Notes under the pieces: generated by a model
What the model was told of the DNA's origin: nothing
Databases searched by the model: none
The model's input: only the letters and a program-made list of their open reading frames with translations
Shown here: piece after piece, positions 7,060-15,944 of the stretch
How positions within the stretch are numbered: the stretch's first letter is position 1
How the letters are laid out: each line of letters starts with the position of its first letter
Assembly: GCA_964639935.1 (NCBI GenBank)
Contig: CAZXGT010000001.1
Coordinates: 21,752-85,751 of the forward strand
Length of the DNA stretch: 64,000 bases
Direction: 5' to 3'
Source of the DNA: CALNYS01 sp964639935
GTDB lineage: Bacteria; Planctomycetota; Phycisphaerae; Phycisphaerales; UBA1924
Program-made: the position numbers and the translations under genes

Positions 7060-8799
7060 TTACGGACTCGATCGAGAATCCACCGGTTCGGGGCGGGCCG
7101 CTTCCCGCGCCTTGACGACCGGAACCCGCCTCCCGATCCCGAAGGCCTGCGGCGTCACCTTGAATCCGATCGGCATCTGGCGGCGTTTGTACTCCGCCCG
7201 CGCCGTCATCAGCGCGATCCGCTCGACCAGCTCCACCACGGCCCCCGTCCGCGCCGAGACCCTCGCGATCGACTCCCGCCGATCGATCAGCCCCTCGAGC
7301 ACCGCGTCGAGCTCCTCGTAGGGCGGGAGCGTGTCCTGGTCGGTCTGGTCGGGCTTGAGCTCGGCGCTCGGCGCCTTGGCGAGCACCGTCTCCGGGATCG
7401 GGGGCGACGCGAAGCCGGCGCGGTCATGGTTGGCGTTGATCCACCGCGCCAGCCCGTAGACCCGCGTCTTGTAGAGATCCGCGATCGGCGCCACCCCGCC
7501 GTTCATATCCCCGTAGAGCGTGCAGTACCCGACCGCCATCTCGCTCTTGTTGCCCGTCGCGAGCGGCAGCAGATTCAGCTTGTTCGAGACCGCCATCACC
7601 GTCGCGCCGCGAAGACGCGACTGCACGTTCTCCTCGGCGATTCCCGGCTCGTTCGCGACGCCCGCCTGCTCGCAGAGCGCGTCGTAGGCAGGCTCGAGCG
7701 ACGATTCGGCCGCCCGGTGCATCGCTTCGATCGGAACCTCGATCAGGCGCAGGCCTGTCCGCTCCGCCTGATCGCGCGCGTCGGCGACGGAACCGGAGGA
7801 GCTGTGACGGCTCGGCATCGCGATGGCATAGACGTTCTTCGCGCCCAGCGCGGCCGCCGCGATCGCGGCGACAAGCGCGGAGTCGATCCCGCCCGAGAGC
7901 CCGAGCACCGCCGCGCGAAACCCCGTCTTTCGCGCGTAGTCGCGCAGCGCAATAGTCAGCGCGCCCCAGAGCGCCTCGTCGGCGTCGACCTCAAGCTCCG
8001 CGGTCCACCCGGGGTGTTCGCGGGCGCCGGTGTCGATCACGCCGATCTCTTCCCGGAAGCGCTCGCGGCTCAGGCAGCGCGGCGACGTATCGCCGGGAAA
8101 GACGGCGTGGATGGCGCCGTCGAAGATCAGCTCGTCGTTGGCCCCGAGCTGGTTCACCGACAAGACAGGCCGGCCCAGGCGAGTCGCGGCCTCTAAGAGG
8201 ATCCGCTGCTGGCGTTCGTCCTTGCCGAGCACGAACGGGCTGGCCGAGGAGGTCACGACCAGATCAACGCGCTCGGCGGCGAGGGCTTCGATCGGGTCGG
8301 TTCGGTCCGAATATCCGCGAGCCCCCGGGACGTCCGCCGCCTTCCAGAGGTCCTCGCAGATCGCGAGCCCCACCCGCCGGCCATTGATCTCGACCACCGG
8401 CGACCGATCGCCCGGAACGAAGTAGCGCTTCTCGTCGAAAACGTCGTAGGCGGGGAGCAGCTTCTTGTCGTAGCGGTGCTCGACCCGTCCGCCAAAGAGC
8501 AGCAGGAGGCTGTTGGCGAGGGCCGCCTCGGGCGAGTCATCGACCCGCGCCGGAGCTCCGATGATCGTTGGGATCTCGGGGAGCCTCGCCGCCAGTTCTC
8601 GGACGGCCTCCTCCACCGCGTCGATGAAGTCCGCCCGCAGGAGCAGGTCGCGAGGGGGATAGCCGGTCAGGGCAAGCTCGGGCAGGACGACCAGCTCGGC
8701 GCGCTCGGCGAGGGCGCGCTCGGCCGCGGCGACGATCAGCGCCGAGTTACCGGACAGATCGGCGATGGTCGGGTTGATCGGAGCCAGAGCGACGCGCAT
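7060..8799 (-). CDS. nadE: Glutamine-dependent NAD+ synthetase
   Basis: Makes NAD+ from nicotinic acid adenine dinucleotide, ATP and glutamine. The 579-residue protein has two domains. Residues 1-260 are a nitrilase-fold glutaminase with the catalytic triad E41 (LPELALTGYPP), K113 (YDKKLLP) and C148 (GLAICEDLW). Residues about 265-560 are the synthetase, with the ATP-pyrophosphatase motif SGGIDSA at 302-308 and NKSEMAVGYCTLYGDMNGG further on. All key residues are present, so it should be active with glutamine. It stands alone, divergent from the secreted protein gene at 8960. Confidence 0.95.
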   Translation of the reverse strand: MRVALAPINPTIADLSGNSALIVAAAERALAERAELVVLPELALTGYPPRDLLLRADFIDAVEEAVRELAARLPEIPTIIGAPARVDDSPEAALANSLLLLFGGRVEHRYDKKLLPAYDVFDEKRYFVPGDRSPVVEINGRRVGLAICEDLWKAADVPGARGYSDRTDPIEALAAERVDLVVTSSASPFVLGKDERQQRILLEAATRLGRPVLSVNQLGANDELIFDGAIHAVFPGDTSPRCLSRERFREEIGVIDTGAREHPGWTAELEVDADEALWGALTIALRDYARKTGFRAAVLGLSGGIDSALVAAIAAAALGAKNVYAIAMPSRHSSSGSVADARDQAERTGLRLIEVPIEAMHRAAESSLEPAYDALCEQAGVANEPGIAEENVQSRLRGATVMAVSNKLNLLPLATGNKSEMAVGYCTLYGDMNGGVAPIADLYKTRVYGLARWINANHDRAGFASPPIPETVLAKAPSAELKPDQTDQDTLPPYEELDAVLEGLIDRRESIARVSARTGAVVELVERIALMTARAEYKRRQMPIGFKVTPQAFGIGRRVPVVKAREAARPEPVDSRSSP

Positions 8800-8959
8800 G
8801 GAGCGGCATCGTAGGTGCGGAGGCCGCGGCGGGGGAGGCTTCGGCGCCCGGCGATCCCGGTCTTGGGGGAGGTGGAACCGATCGCTACCATCCGCGTCGG
8901 ATCACGGCCGGCGTCTCTCGTCGGCGCGAGCCGCACTCTTCGCCAAGGGGAACCTTTCC

Positions 8960-9886
8960 ATGCCTCGACTCCTGCTCGTTGTCTTCATCGCCGCGACGTT
9001 TCTCTCGCCACACGCGGTACGCGCCGAGGGGGGCGCCGAGATCACCCCCAAGCTCGAGGAGGGGCGGACGCTCGTGTACGAGGTGGGCTTCGAGCTCGAG
9101 CGGGGGCTCGTGCTCGGCGCGGGTCGCGACCGCCTCGTTCAGCAGGCGGGCGTGAGGCTGACGGTCGAGTCCGTCGATGAGGACGGCGTCGCAACGGTGA
9201 CGGGCGAGTTCGACTGGGTCGTGATCGACCTGGACCGAGCGGCCTTCCGGGTGCGCGTGGACTCGCGCGACATCGTGGGCGACTCGCCGAACCTTGCGGA
9301 GACCACCATCCGCGAGATGGTCGGGATGTATCTCGATTCGACGTTCGCGCTCACCGTCGGGCCCGACGGCGTCGTGCGTGACGCCACGGGTCTCGAGGCA
9401 ATCGAGAACAAGCTCGCCGAATCGCGCGGATCCCTCCCGCGGCTCGCCGCCGGTCGGCTGACGCTCGAGACCCTCAAACAGGATCTCGAGCCCGTGTGGC
9501 GCGCCGACGGCGCCGCCGGCAAAGCGCTCGCTGATGGTGATCGGTGGACGACCTCGCGGAAGAGCCCGCTCGGCGCCGGCGTGGACCTCGAGCTGACCAC
9601 GGCGTGGACGGTCGAGGCGGTGACGGACGAAGGCGTGGAGATGGTGGGCGACGTGACGGCCGAGATCTCGCTCCCTGAAATGGAGCAGGAGATCCCCGTG
9701 ACCTTCGAGGTGAGCGAGCAGGAGGGGACGTCCTCCGGCGTGTGGGACCGCGAGCTCGGGGTGATGCGGGAGCGCGAGGCTTTCATGAGCTACACCGTGA
9801 CGGTGTCGGTGAGGGATGAGGCCCAGTCGAGTCAGCGGTCCGGTCGCTCGACGCTCGAGCTCGTCTCTGTTTCCTCTGGCGAGTGA
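8960..9886 (+). CDS. Secreted protein resembling DUF6263-type planctomycete proteins
   Basis: A 308-residue protein. The signal peptide MPRLLLVVFIAATFLSPHAVRAEG is cut after about residue 22. The mature part is beta-rich and acidic with repeated edge-strand patterns: LVYEVGFELERGL, VRLTVESVDEDGVATVTGEFDWV, FALTVGPDGVVRDATG, WTVEAVTDEGVEMVGDVTAEI. This layout matches uncharacterised exported planctomycete proteins with a DUF6263-like fold, but I cannot confirm the family by eye. ATG 8960 follows AAGGGG at 8945-8950 and begins the signal peptide. Its last 55 bases overlap the end of the convergent membrane protein gene at 9832. Confidence 0.65.
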   Translation: MPRLLLVVFIAATFLSPHAVRAEGGAEITPKLEEGRTLVYEVGFELERGLVLGAGRDRLVQQAGVRLTVESVDEDGVATVTGEFDWVVIDLDRAAFRVRVDSRDIVGDSPNLAETTIREMVGMYLDSTFALTVGPDGVVRDATGLEAIENKLAESRGSLPRLAAGRLTLETLKQDLEPVWRADGAAGKALADGDRWTTSRKSPLGAGVDLELTTAWTVEAVTDEGVEMVGDVTAEISLPEMEQEIPVTFEVSEQEGTSSGVWDRELGVMREREAFMSYTVTVSVRDEAQSSQRSGRSTLELVSVSSGE

Positions 9887-10923
9887 GGTTCGGGCGCGGG
9901 CGCGACGGAGGCCAGGAGGCGATCGGGCCGCTCGTAAATCGCGCCGGCCGCGCCGGCGATGAGCGCGCCGAGGATCTCCGCGGCGGTGACGGTCAGGGCG
10001 AGAAGGGCGAACTGCTCGTGGGCGTTGATCGCTGGGAGGAACCCGACGCCGGTGACCGCGCCCTCGCGAGCGCCGAGATTCCCGGAGGGTGAGAGGATGC
10101 CGGTGATGAAATAGACGCTCGCGGCGACGATGGCGGCCCCGGGGGTCAGCTCGATCCCGAGGATCCACCCGGCGATCGTGAAACGAAGCGCCATCGAGGC
10201 GAGATCGGTCAGGCGCAGCGAGCCGAGGAGCGCGACCTTGCCGGGATCGGTGGCGTAGTCGGCCGAGCCGAGGGTGACCGCGTGCAGCGCCGGGACGCGG
10301 CGAACGCGCCTGGCGACGGCGACCGCCAGCGCGAGCAGGCCCGCGGGCGCGACGACGCCTCCGAGGAACCAGAGCGCGTCGAGGTCGGCCCTCCAGAGGC
10401 TCGCGAGCGTGGCGGGCCCGAGCACGCAGAGCGAGAGCCCCCCGACGGCGGCGAGCCACGCGACGAGCGTCCGATAGCGGAGGCGATCGCGCCGGCGATG
10501 GATGAACACCCGCGAGAGCAGGCTGAGCTTAAAGGGCGCAAACGCCAGGAGCGTGGCGATCCCGGTGACGGCGGTCATATGCACCGTGCCGAGGCGGTGG
10601 GTGTGGGCCAGGATCGCCTGGAAGATGACGCCGTTGAGGAGAACGCTCGCGAGGACGAGGCCGACGAGCGCGATCGCCAGATGCGGCGGGGCGTTGCGCA
10701 GTCGCACGAGGCTCTCCTGATTCTCGGGCGTCAGGGCCTGGGAGGCGGCCCAAACGAGAAGCCCGAGCGAGAGGAGGGTCCCCACGATCTGGAGCGTGAT
10801 TCGCAGCGTCGAGCGTCGCTTCGGCGGCTCGAGGTCCTCGAGCGCCACGGGCGCGAGCCCGCCGCGCGGGCCGTGGAGGCCCTCGGGGCGGCGCTGGTCG
10901 GGATTTTCGTCGTGCGGCCTCAT
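9832..10923 (-). CDS. Multi-pass membrane protein, YbhN/AglD (LPG synthase TM) family
   Basis: A 363-residue protein with a charged N-terminal tail of about 38 residues, then some eight hydrophobic segments: LQIVGTLLSLGLLVWAA, LAIALVGLVLASVLLNG, AVTGIATLLAFAPF, LVAWLAAVGGLSLCVLG and later ones. The segment SPSGNLGAREG near residue 300 matches the PGGLGxxE-type motif of the UPF0104 family, which includes the flippase half of MprF and the archaeal AglD region. Members are linked to lipid or lipid-linked sugar handling. No partner gene lies beside it, so the substrate is unknown. It overlaps the convergent gene at 8960 by 55 bases and is divergent from the protease at 11055. Confidence 0.72.
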   Translation of the reverse strand: MRPHDENPDQRRPEGLHGPRGGLAPVALEDLEPPKRRSTLRITLQIVGTLLSLGLLVWAASQALTPENQESLVRLRNAPPHLAIALVGLVLASVLLNGVIFQAILAHTHRLGTVHMTAVTGIATLLAFAPFKLSLLSRVFIHRRRDRLRYRTLVAWLAAVGGLSLCVLGPATLASLWRADLDALWFLGGVVAPAGLLALAVAVARRVRRVPALHAVTLGSADYATDPGKVALLGSLRLTDLASMALRFTIAGWILGIELTPGAAIVAASVYFITGILSPSGNLGAREGAVTGVGFLPAINAHEQFALLALTVTAAEILGALIAGAAGAIYERPDRLLASVAPAPEPHSPEETETSSSVERPDR

Positions 10924-11054
10924 CGGTCGGGTGGATGCTATCAGCGGCGGTGAAATGCGTTGTTTCTGGTTTGGCGTGCGGGGTGAAGGCTTTACACTCG
11001 CGGGCTGAGTCAGCGAGTCGCAGCCTCCTTCGGGACGCTCTGGAGACGAGAGAC

Positions 11055-13145
11055 ATGCCGAAGTGGATGTCGGCGATCACGCCGGTGCCGGTTGTGATGT
11101 GGCTGGCGGTTCCCGCGGGGATCGCAGGCGGATCGTGCGAGCATGGTCATGGGTCCTGCGCGCCGGCGCCGCTCGTGCGGCCGGCGGCGGAGTGGCCGGC
11201 GCTCTGGTGCTTCGACGCGTCGGATCCGAAGGCGGTGGATGCGGTGTTGTCGGAGCTCTCGGCGCAGCCGCCGACGTGGCGGGCGCCGCTGCTCCCTCGT
11301 CTGGCGGTGGACACGTTCTCGTGGCGCGACGAGGCGCAGATCAGTCTTGGCGGTCGGGCGCAGCGGGCGAGTTTCACCTACTCGTTCCCGCCGGACGGAA
11401 TCGTGTGGGGTCTTGAGGAAGTGTCGATCCCGGGCGGTTCGACGGGCGTGAGCGACCTCTCAGCGCGGCTCGAGCTTGTCTTTGGCGATGCGGAGCTCGG
11501 GCGGGAGTACATCCGTCAGTCGATCGCGGCGTGGGCGCGCGACGCGGGCGTGACGTACCGGGAGGTCGCCGACGACGGCTCGCCCATGACCCAGGCGACG
11601 GCTCGCTCGGCGCTTCGGGGCGACATCCGGATCGGTGGGGCTCCGCTCGGGGTCAACGGGGTGCTGGGCTACAACGCGTTCCCGAGCCCGAACGGCGCGA
11701 TCGGCACGGGCGGGGGGGACATGCTCATCAACACGTCCTATTTCGGGACGGCGACCTTCAACAACCCGTCCAACGACTACGCGGGGTTCCGCAACACGGT
11801 GACGCACGAGCACGGCCACGGGCTCGGGCTGATCCACGTGGTGCCGTGCACGGGCAGCAAGCTGATGGAGCCGTTCATTTTGACGTTCAACACGGGCGTG
11901 CAGATCGACGACGCGCGGGCGGTCGCGCGGATGAACGGCGACCGGTACTCCGGGAGCGTCTCGCCCGGCGCGGCGGCGAATCTTGGGAACCTCACGACGC
12001 CGACCCTCCGCTCGGTGCTCGAGCCGCGCCTTTCGACCAACGGGGCCACTGGCTTTGGCAACACCGACGAGGACTACTTCCGCTTCACCATCGATACGCC
12101 GCAGGACGTGAGGATCACGGTCACGCCCACGGGGGGCGTGTACGACAATCAGCGGCAGGGCTTCGGCTGCATCGCCGACGACGTCGATTCGGTGGACGCG
12201 AACCGGGCGGGGAACCTTCGGCTCGAGCTTCGCGACGGGGGCGGGGCGGTGGTGCTCCAGACGGCGCCCGACGCGCCGGCGGGGCTTCCCGAGACGCTCG
12301 ATCTGCCCGAGCTGGCGGCGGGGACGTACGTGGTGAAGGTGTGGGACATCGGCCCGAACCCGGCGGTGAACCAGGTCGTGCAGCTCTATGACCTGGAGGT
12401 CCGTGTTGGCGACGCGACGGCGTCGCCGATCGCGGTGGCGGGGCTGGACAAGCGGGTGGCGGCCGATGCGCCGGCGCATTTCATCGGCGATCTGCACTCG
12501 ATGGCGACCGAGGAGGGGGCTCTGCTCGTCGGGTACGACTGGGATCTCGACGGCGACGGGGCGTTCGAGGCGACGGGAGCGCGGACGCAGACGACCTACG
12601 TCTCCAACGGGGAGTTCACGGCGACGCTTCGCGCGACCGACAGCCTGGGCGGGGCGGGCGAGGATTCGATCACGGTGACGGTCTTTGGGGCGACGACCCG
12701 CGTGACGGGGATCGAGCCGGGCGCGGGCGCGGTCGGCTCGAGCGTCCCGGTCGTGATCAGCGGGACGAATCTGCGGAATGTGACGAGCGCTTCGGAGGTG
12801 AGCGTATCGGGGGCCGGCGTGAGCGTGGTCGGCGCGCCGACGCCCAACGCGATGGGGACGGAGATCTCGGGGCTGAGCCTGGTGATCGACGGGAGCGCGA
12901 TCGAGGGGCTTCGGTCGGTGACCGTGGACGCGGGCGATGGGGCGGGCGTCGGCGCGAATCTCTTTGAGGTGACGAGCGGGTCGGGGACGCCGGGGGATTT
13001 CAACGGCGACGGGTCGGTGGACGCGAGCGACCTGGCGTCGCTGATCGCGGCGTGGGGAGCGTGCGGCGGGTGCGCAGAGGATCTTGATGGGGACGGGTTG
13101 GTGGGCGCGAGCGATCTGGCGGCGCTGATCGCGGCGTGGGGTTGA
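11055..13145 (+). CDS. Secreted M10-type metalloprotease with PKD, IPT/TIG and dockerin modules
   Basis: A 696-residue protein. The N-terminus MPKWMSAITPVPVVMWLAVPAGIAGG acts as the signal. The zinc site HEHGHGLGLIH holds H251, E252, H255 and H261, the matrixin/astacin-like HExxHxxGxxH pattern; a Met-turn candidate LMEP follows. Before it, FTYSFPPDGI and a helix with IRQSIAAWARDAGVTYREV match the matrixin catalytic domain. Behind it lie a bacterial pre-peptidase-like beta domain (DEDYFRFTIDTPQDVRITV), a PKD domain (YDWDLDGDGAFEATGAR), an IPT/TIG domain (VTGIEPGAGAVGSSVPVVI) and two dockerin-type repeats ending DLASLIAAWG and DLAALIAAWG. A paralogue lies at 26370. It probably degrades protein outside the cell or on its surface. 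Confidence 0.85.
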   Translation: MPKWMSAITPVPVVMWLAVPAGIAGGSCEHGHGSCAPAPLVRPAAEWPALWCFDASDPKAVDAVLSELSAQPPTWRAPLLPRLAVDTFSWRDEAQISLGGRAQRASFTYSFPPDGIVWGLEEVSIPGGSTGVSDLSARLELVFGDAELGREYIRQSIAAWARDAGVTYREVADDGSPMTQATARSALRGDIRIGGAPLGVNGVLGYNAFPSPNGAIGTGGGDMLINTSYFGTATFNNPSNDYAGFRNTVTHEHGHGLGLIHVVPCTGSKLMEPFILTFNTGVQIDDARAVARMNGDRYSGSVSPGAAANLGNLTTPTLRSVLEPRLSTNGATGFGNTDEDYFRFTIDTPQDVRITVTPTGGVYDNQRQGFGCIADDVDSVDANRAGNLRLELRDGGGAVVLQTAPDAPAGLPETLDLPELAAGTYVVKVWDIGPNPAVNQVVQLYDLEVRVGDATASPIAVAGLDKRVAADAPAHFIGDLHSMATEEGALLVGYDWDLDGDGAFEATGARTQTTYVSNGEFTATLRATDSLGGAGEDSITVTVFGATTRVTGIEPGAGAVGSSVPVVISGTNLRNVTSASEVSVSGAGVSVVGAPTPNAMGTEISGLSLVIDGSAIEGLRSVTVDAGDGAGVGANLFEVTSGSGTPGDFNGDGSVDASDLASLIAAWGACGGCAEDLDGDGLVGASDLAALIAAWG

Positions 13146-13152
13146 CGCGGGG

Positions 13153-13554
13153 CTAGTGGGGGACTTCCTTGACCGCGTTTCGGTTCCAGGCGGGGACGCG
13201 GACGACGATGGGGCCGTCGCCCTCGATCTCGCACTGGCAGGAGAGCCGTGAGTTGAGCTGAAGGCCCGGGGCCTCCTCGACGCGATCCTCCTCGGCCTCG
13301 GTGGCCTCGGAGACCTGGTCCATGCCCTCTTCGACGTAGACGTGGCAGGTCGAGCAGGCGCAGACGCCGCCGCAGGCGTGTTCGATGTTGATGCCGTGCT
13401 CGACGGCGATCTCGAGGAGGTGCTCGCCCTTGGCGGCCTTGACCTCGATCTCGGTCTTGTCGGGGTCGCCGGTGAGGCCCGCGGGATCCTCGAGGTGGAA
13501 GGTCACCGGAACGGTGGCGGGGTCGTGAACGTGATCTGACTGGCGCAGGTGCAT
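13153..13554 (-). CDS. fdx: 2Fe-2S ferredoxin, adrenodoxin/ISC type
   Basis: A small electron carrier; in bacteria this type serves iron-sulfur cluster assembly or P450-like enzymes. In 133 residues the ligands are C61, C67 and C70 in HACGGVCACSTCHVYV and C106 in SRLSCQCEI, with spacing C-x5-C-x2-C-x35-C exactly as in adrenodoxin-type proteins. The acidic helix DQVSEATEAEEDRVEEA between them is the usual partner-docking region. ATG 13554 is chosen because the domain starts soon after; the longer open frame upstream has shadow composition. No isc genes are adjacent. It is divergent from the gene at 13685. Confidence 0.9.
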   Translation of the reverse strand: MHLRQSDHVHDPATVPVTFHLEDPAGLTGDPDKTEIEVKAAKGEHLLEIAVEHGINIEHACGGVCACSTCHVYVEEGMDQVSEATEAEEDRVEEAPGLQLNSRLSCQCEIEGDGPIVVRVPAWNRNAVKEVPH

Positions 13555-13684
13555 CGGAAAACGGGCTCCCTCTTGAGCGTTCCTTTGGCGGTGGTGTGCG
13601 GCGCGATGATAGCCGGGCGGGGGCGGGCGGTCTGAAACGGGGAGTTTGCTGGATCGATCGGCGGCGGGGGCCGATGATGGGACC

Positions 13685-14326
13685 ATGAGCACGACGACGA
13701 TGCGCGCGTACCTGGACGATCAGCCTCTGGAGCTCGAGGAGACGACGCTGACGGCGGCGGTCGTCGCGGGCAAGCGGGAGGCGGACGCGAAGGGTCGGAT
13801 GATCATCGAGGTGTGGGCCGACGGGGAGAAGGCGCCCCCGTCGGATCTGGCGAACCCGCCGGGGCGGGCGCCCTATGCCTCGGAGGTCCGGTTCGTCTCT
13901 GTCGAGCCCCGGGCGCTGGTTGCCGAGGCGCTGGCGGAGGCGGCGGAGAATCTGGAGTCGGTCCGCGGCCCGCAGCGGGAGGCCGCGGCGGCGCTGGCGC
14001 GTGGGGAGCGAGGGGAGGCGATGGGTCGCGTGGGGTCGTGCCTGAAGGCGTGGGAATCGGCTCGCAAGGCGATTCAGGAGGGGGCGGCGGTGCTGGGCGT
14101 GACGCCCGCGCAGCTCGCCGGCCCGGGCGCGAGCGAGGAGCGGTGCGCCGCGGCAATCGACGATCTGCTCTCGGCGCTCAAGGAGGTGCAGCGGTCGATT
14201 CAGGATGAGGACGTGGCGTCGCTCGGGGACGTTCTGGAATACGATCTGGACGAGCTCGCCGAGACGTGGATCGAGCTGCTGGTGGAGATGGCCGAGCACG
14301 TCCGCTCGCGGGTCATGGAGAGCTGA
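13685..14326 (+). CDS. Unknown protein, first of a two-gene unit
   Basis: A 213-residue soluble protein with no signal or membrane segment. Residues 1-80 look beta-rich (MRAYLDDQPLELEETTLTA, GRMIIEVWADGEKAP, SEVRFVSVEP). Residues 80-213 look all-helical with heptad-like acidic stretches (LVAEALAEAAENLESV, DDLLSALKEVQRSIQDED, LAETWIELLVEMAEHV). I recognise no family. The next gene starts 4 bases after its stop, so both products probably act together. Confidence 0.6.
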   Translation: MSTTTMRAYLDDQPLELEETTLTAAVVAGKREADAKGRMIIEVWADGEKAPPSDLANPPGRAPYASEVRFVSVEPRALVAEALAEAAENLESVRGPQREAAAALARGERGEAMGRVGSCLKAWESARKAIQEGAAVLGVTPAQLAGPGASEERCAAAIDDLLSALKEVQRSIQDEDVASLGDVLEYDLDELAETWIELLVEMAEHVRSRVMES

Positions 14327-14330
14327 GGCC

Positions 14331-14981
14331 GTGTCGAAGCGCAAGTCGGCGGAGAAGATCGACGCCCTGATGGAAGAGGCGAGCGGCGCGCTCGTGAAGG
14401 GCCGGTACTTCGAGTGCGAGAAGCTGTCTGTTCGTGCGCTGGAGCTGGCGCACATGGCGGGCGACTGGGATCGCATGGCGCGGATCCTGATGCCTCTTGA
14501 GGAAGCGCGCCGTCAGAAGCGCCTGGAAGCGGCGGACGCCGGGGCGATTCACGTGGTGGATCAGCTCGATGAGCTGCAATCGATCGATGCGATCGAGCCC
14601 GGGTGCTGGCTTCTTGAGCCGATGATCGTGGCGGCGCACGGGCGGGAGTTTCGCGATCGGGCCGATGAGCAGGGGGTCCCGGTGATCGTGATCGTGCGTG
14701 AGCCGGAGACGCAGCTTCGGGAGTGGCCGCTCGCGGCGATCGGTCCGGTGGTGGTGCGGACGCGGGTGGCGCCGCCGGAGGAGCTGACGCCGGAGTGGTT
14801 CGTGGCGGCGAGCGAGGCGCTTGGGGAAGAGGCGATCGACTCGGTTGAGAACGATCTGGAGCCTGAGGCGCGGATCAACCGGTACATGGACCGGCTCGGC
14901 GCGCTGCGCGACCATGACGAGCTGCACCAGGCTCTGGCGGAGGCGTGCCGCGACGCGATCCGGGAGTCGGCCGCGGCCTGA
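14331..14981 (+). CDS. Unknown protein, second of a two-gene unit
   Basis: A 216-residue protein from GTG 14331. It begins VSKRKSAEKIDALMEEASGAL and continues with a helical region resembling tetratricopeptide helices (KGRYFECEKLSVRALELAH, AGDWDRMARILMPLEEARR). From about residue 65 it looks like an alpha/beta domain with strands IHVVDQLDELQSI, GVPVIVIVREP and GPVVVRTRV. The C-terminal helices RINRYMDRLGALRDHDELHQ close it. No catalytic motif is visible. The start lies 4 bases after the previous stop. Confidence 0.6.
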   Translation: MSKRKSAEKIDALMEEASGALVKGRYFECEKLSVRALELAHMAGDWDRMARILMPLEEARRQKRLEAADAGAIHVVDQLDELQSIDAIEPGCWLLEPMIVAAHGREFRDRADEQGVPVIVIVREPETQLREWPLAAIGPVVVRTRVAPPEELTPEWFVAASEALGEEAIDSVENDLEPEARINRYMDRLGALRDHDELHQALAEACRDAIRESAAA

Positions 14982-14993
14982 GGGCCGGCCTGA

Positions 14994-15530
14994 TCACCAG
15001 CAGGCGCGCCCGGTGGAGAAGCCGACGCCCCACGAGACGCCGCTGCGGTGATAACGTCTGTAGATCGGTCGGGTTTCGTGCCTGATGATGACGCGCGGCT
15101 CTGAGCGGTACTCTTCGTATCGCTCGTAGCGGTAGTGGTCGCCCCGGCTCTCGTAGCGTTCGTAGCGGTCTCCCCAGTTCCGGTCGCGATCGCGACGGTA
15201 GGGGTCGCTCGAGGATCGGTAGGGATCGGAGCGGTATCGCTCGTAGCGCGCGGCGTCGCGGTAGGCGTCGGCCTGTCTTGCGCTGTTGCGGGCCTGGCGG
15301 TCGTTCTGATCGCCGATGACGCCGCCGATGACGGCGCCCGAGGCGGCGCCGAGGACGGCCCCCTCGCCGGCGTCGCCGACCATTGATCCGAAGACCAGGC
15401 CGGTAAGCGCGCCGATGCCGGCGCCGGAAACGGCGCCTTCGCCGGCGGTGGAGCAGCCGGTCATGAGGGCGGGCGTGCCCGCGATCGAGAGGGCGAGGCA
15501 GGCGGCCTTGAGGCGGGACTGAGGGCTCAT
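14994..15530 (-). CDS. Glycine-zipper outer-membrane lipoprotein
   Basis: A 178-residue protein. The signal peptide from MSPQSRLKAACLALSIAG ends in a lipobox LMTGC. Residues about 28-75 form a glycine zipper, AVSGAGIGALTGLVFGSMVG then AVLGAASGAVIGGVIGD, as in SlyB/OmpA-linked 17-kDa-antigen lipoproteins. The rest is an unusual Arg/Tyr/Asp/Ser-rich low-complexity stretch with repeated YERY, SDPYR and RYE units. It ends in a short Gly/Ser tail. GGAGGA stands 5 bases before ATG 15530, fixing the start. It probably supports envelope stability; the Tyr-Arg repeats may bind peptidoglycan or polysaccharide, which is only a guess. Confidence 0.75.
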   Translation of the reverse strand: MSPQSRLKAACLALSIAGTPALMTGCSTAGEGAVSGAGIGALTGLVFGSMVGDAGEGAVLGAASGAVIGGVIGDQNDRQARNSARQADAYRDAARYERYRSDPYRSSSDPYRRDRDRNWGDRYERYESRGDHYRYERYEEYRSEPRVIIRHETRPIYRRYHRSGVSWGVGFSTGRACW

Positions 15531-15643
15531 GGGATCCTCCGCTTCCGGGCAAAGCAGGTGGTTGCTCTGAACCATGATACGCGTGGGGGGTATCATGAGT
15601 TTCACGCGATCGGCGTGGTCGTCCTTTGGTGGGAGGATTCGGC

Positions 15644-15868
15644 TTGGGATTTCGGCACCGGCGACAGCGGATCCTCACGGCGTCCGAGCAGGCGCGGCGC
15701 GTTCATTCGGCGTGGCTGACGAGGGCGCTTTCGGGGGACGCGGGCGAGCTTCCGCGGATCCCGGCGCGGCGCGTGCAGGAAGGCGGGTTCGGCGCGCTGC
15801 TCTGGACAAGCCAGGGGCGACGTTGGGCGGCTGATTGGTGGCGCCGCATGCTTGAGAAGCTCGATTAG
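15644..15868 (+). CDS. Small basic protein of unknown function
   Basis: A 74-residue protein, starting at TTG 15644 because GGGAGGA lies 6 bases upstream; alternative in-frame starts are TTG 15626 and GTG 15629. It is Arg- and Trp-rich: FRHRRQRILTASEQARRV, LPRIPARRVQEGGFGALL, GRRWAADWWRRMLEKLD. The C-terminal amphipathic helix with three Trp could attach to a membrane. I recognise no family; coding quality rests on good codon bias and a clear ribosome site. Confidence 0.45.
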   Translation: MGFRHRRQRILTASEQARRVHSAWLTRALSGDAGELPRIPARRVQEGGFGALLWTSQGRRWAADWWRRMLEKLD

Positions 15869-15944
15869 CGGGGGCGCGGGGCGTCTCGTGATGCGGTAGT
15901 CTGGCGCCTCCGCTCGGTGAGGCGGCTGGAGGGCGTGGACCGCT

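Noticed and set aside
12596..14476. Minus-strand open frame of 626 codons
   Set aside because: It runs across the ends of the M10 protease, the ferredoxin and the gene at 13685; Arg/Pro/Ser-rich shadow without domains.
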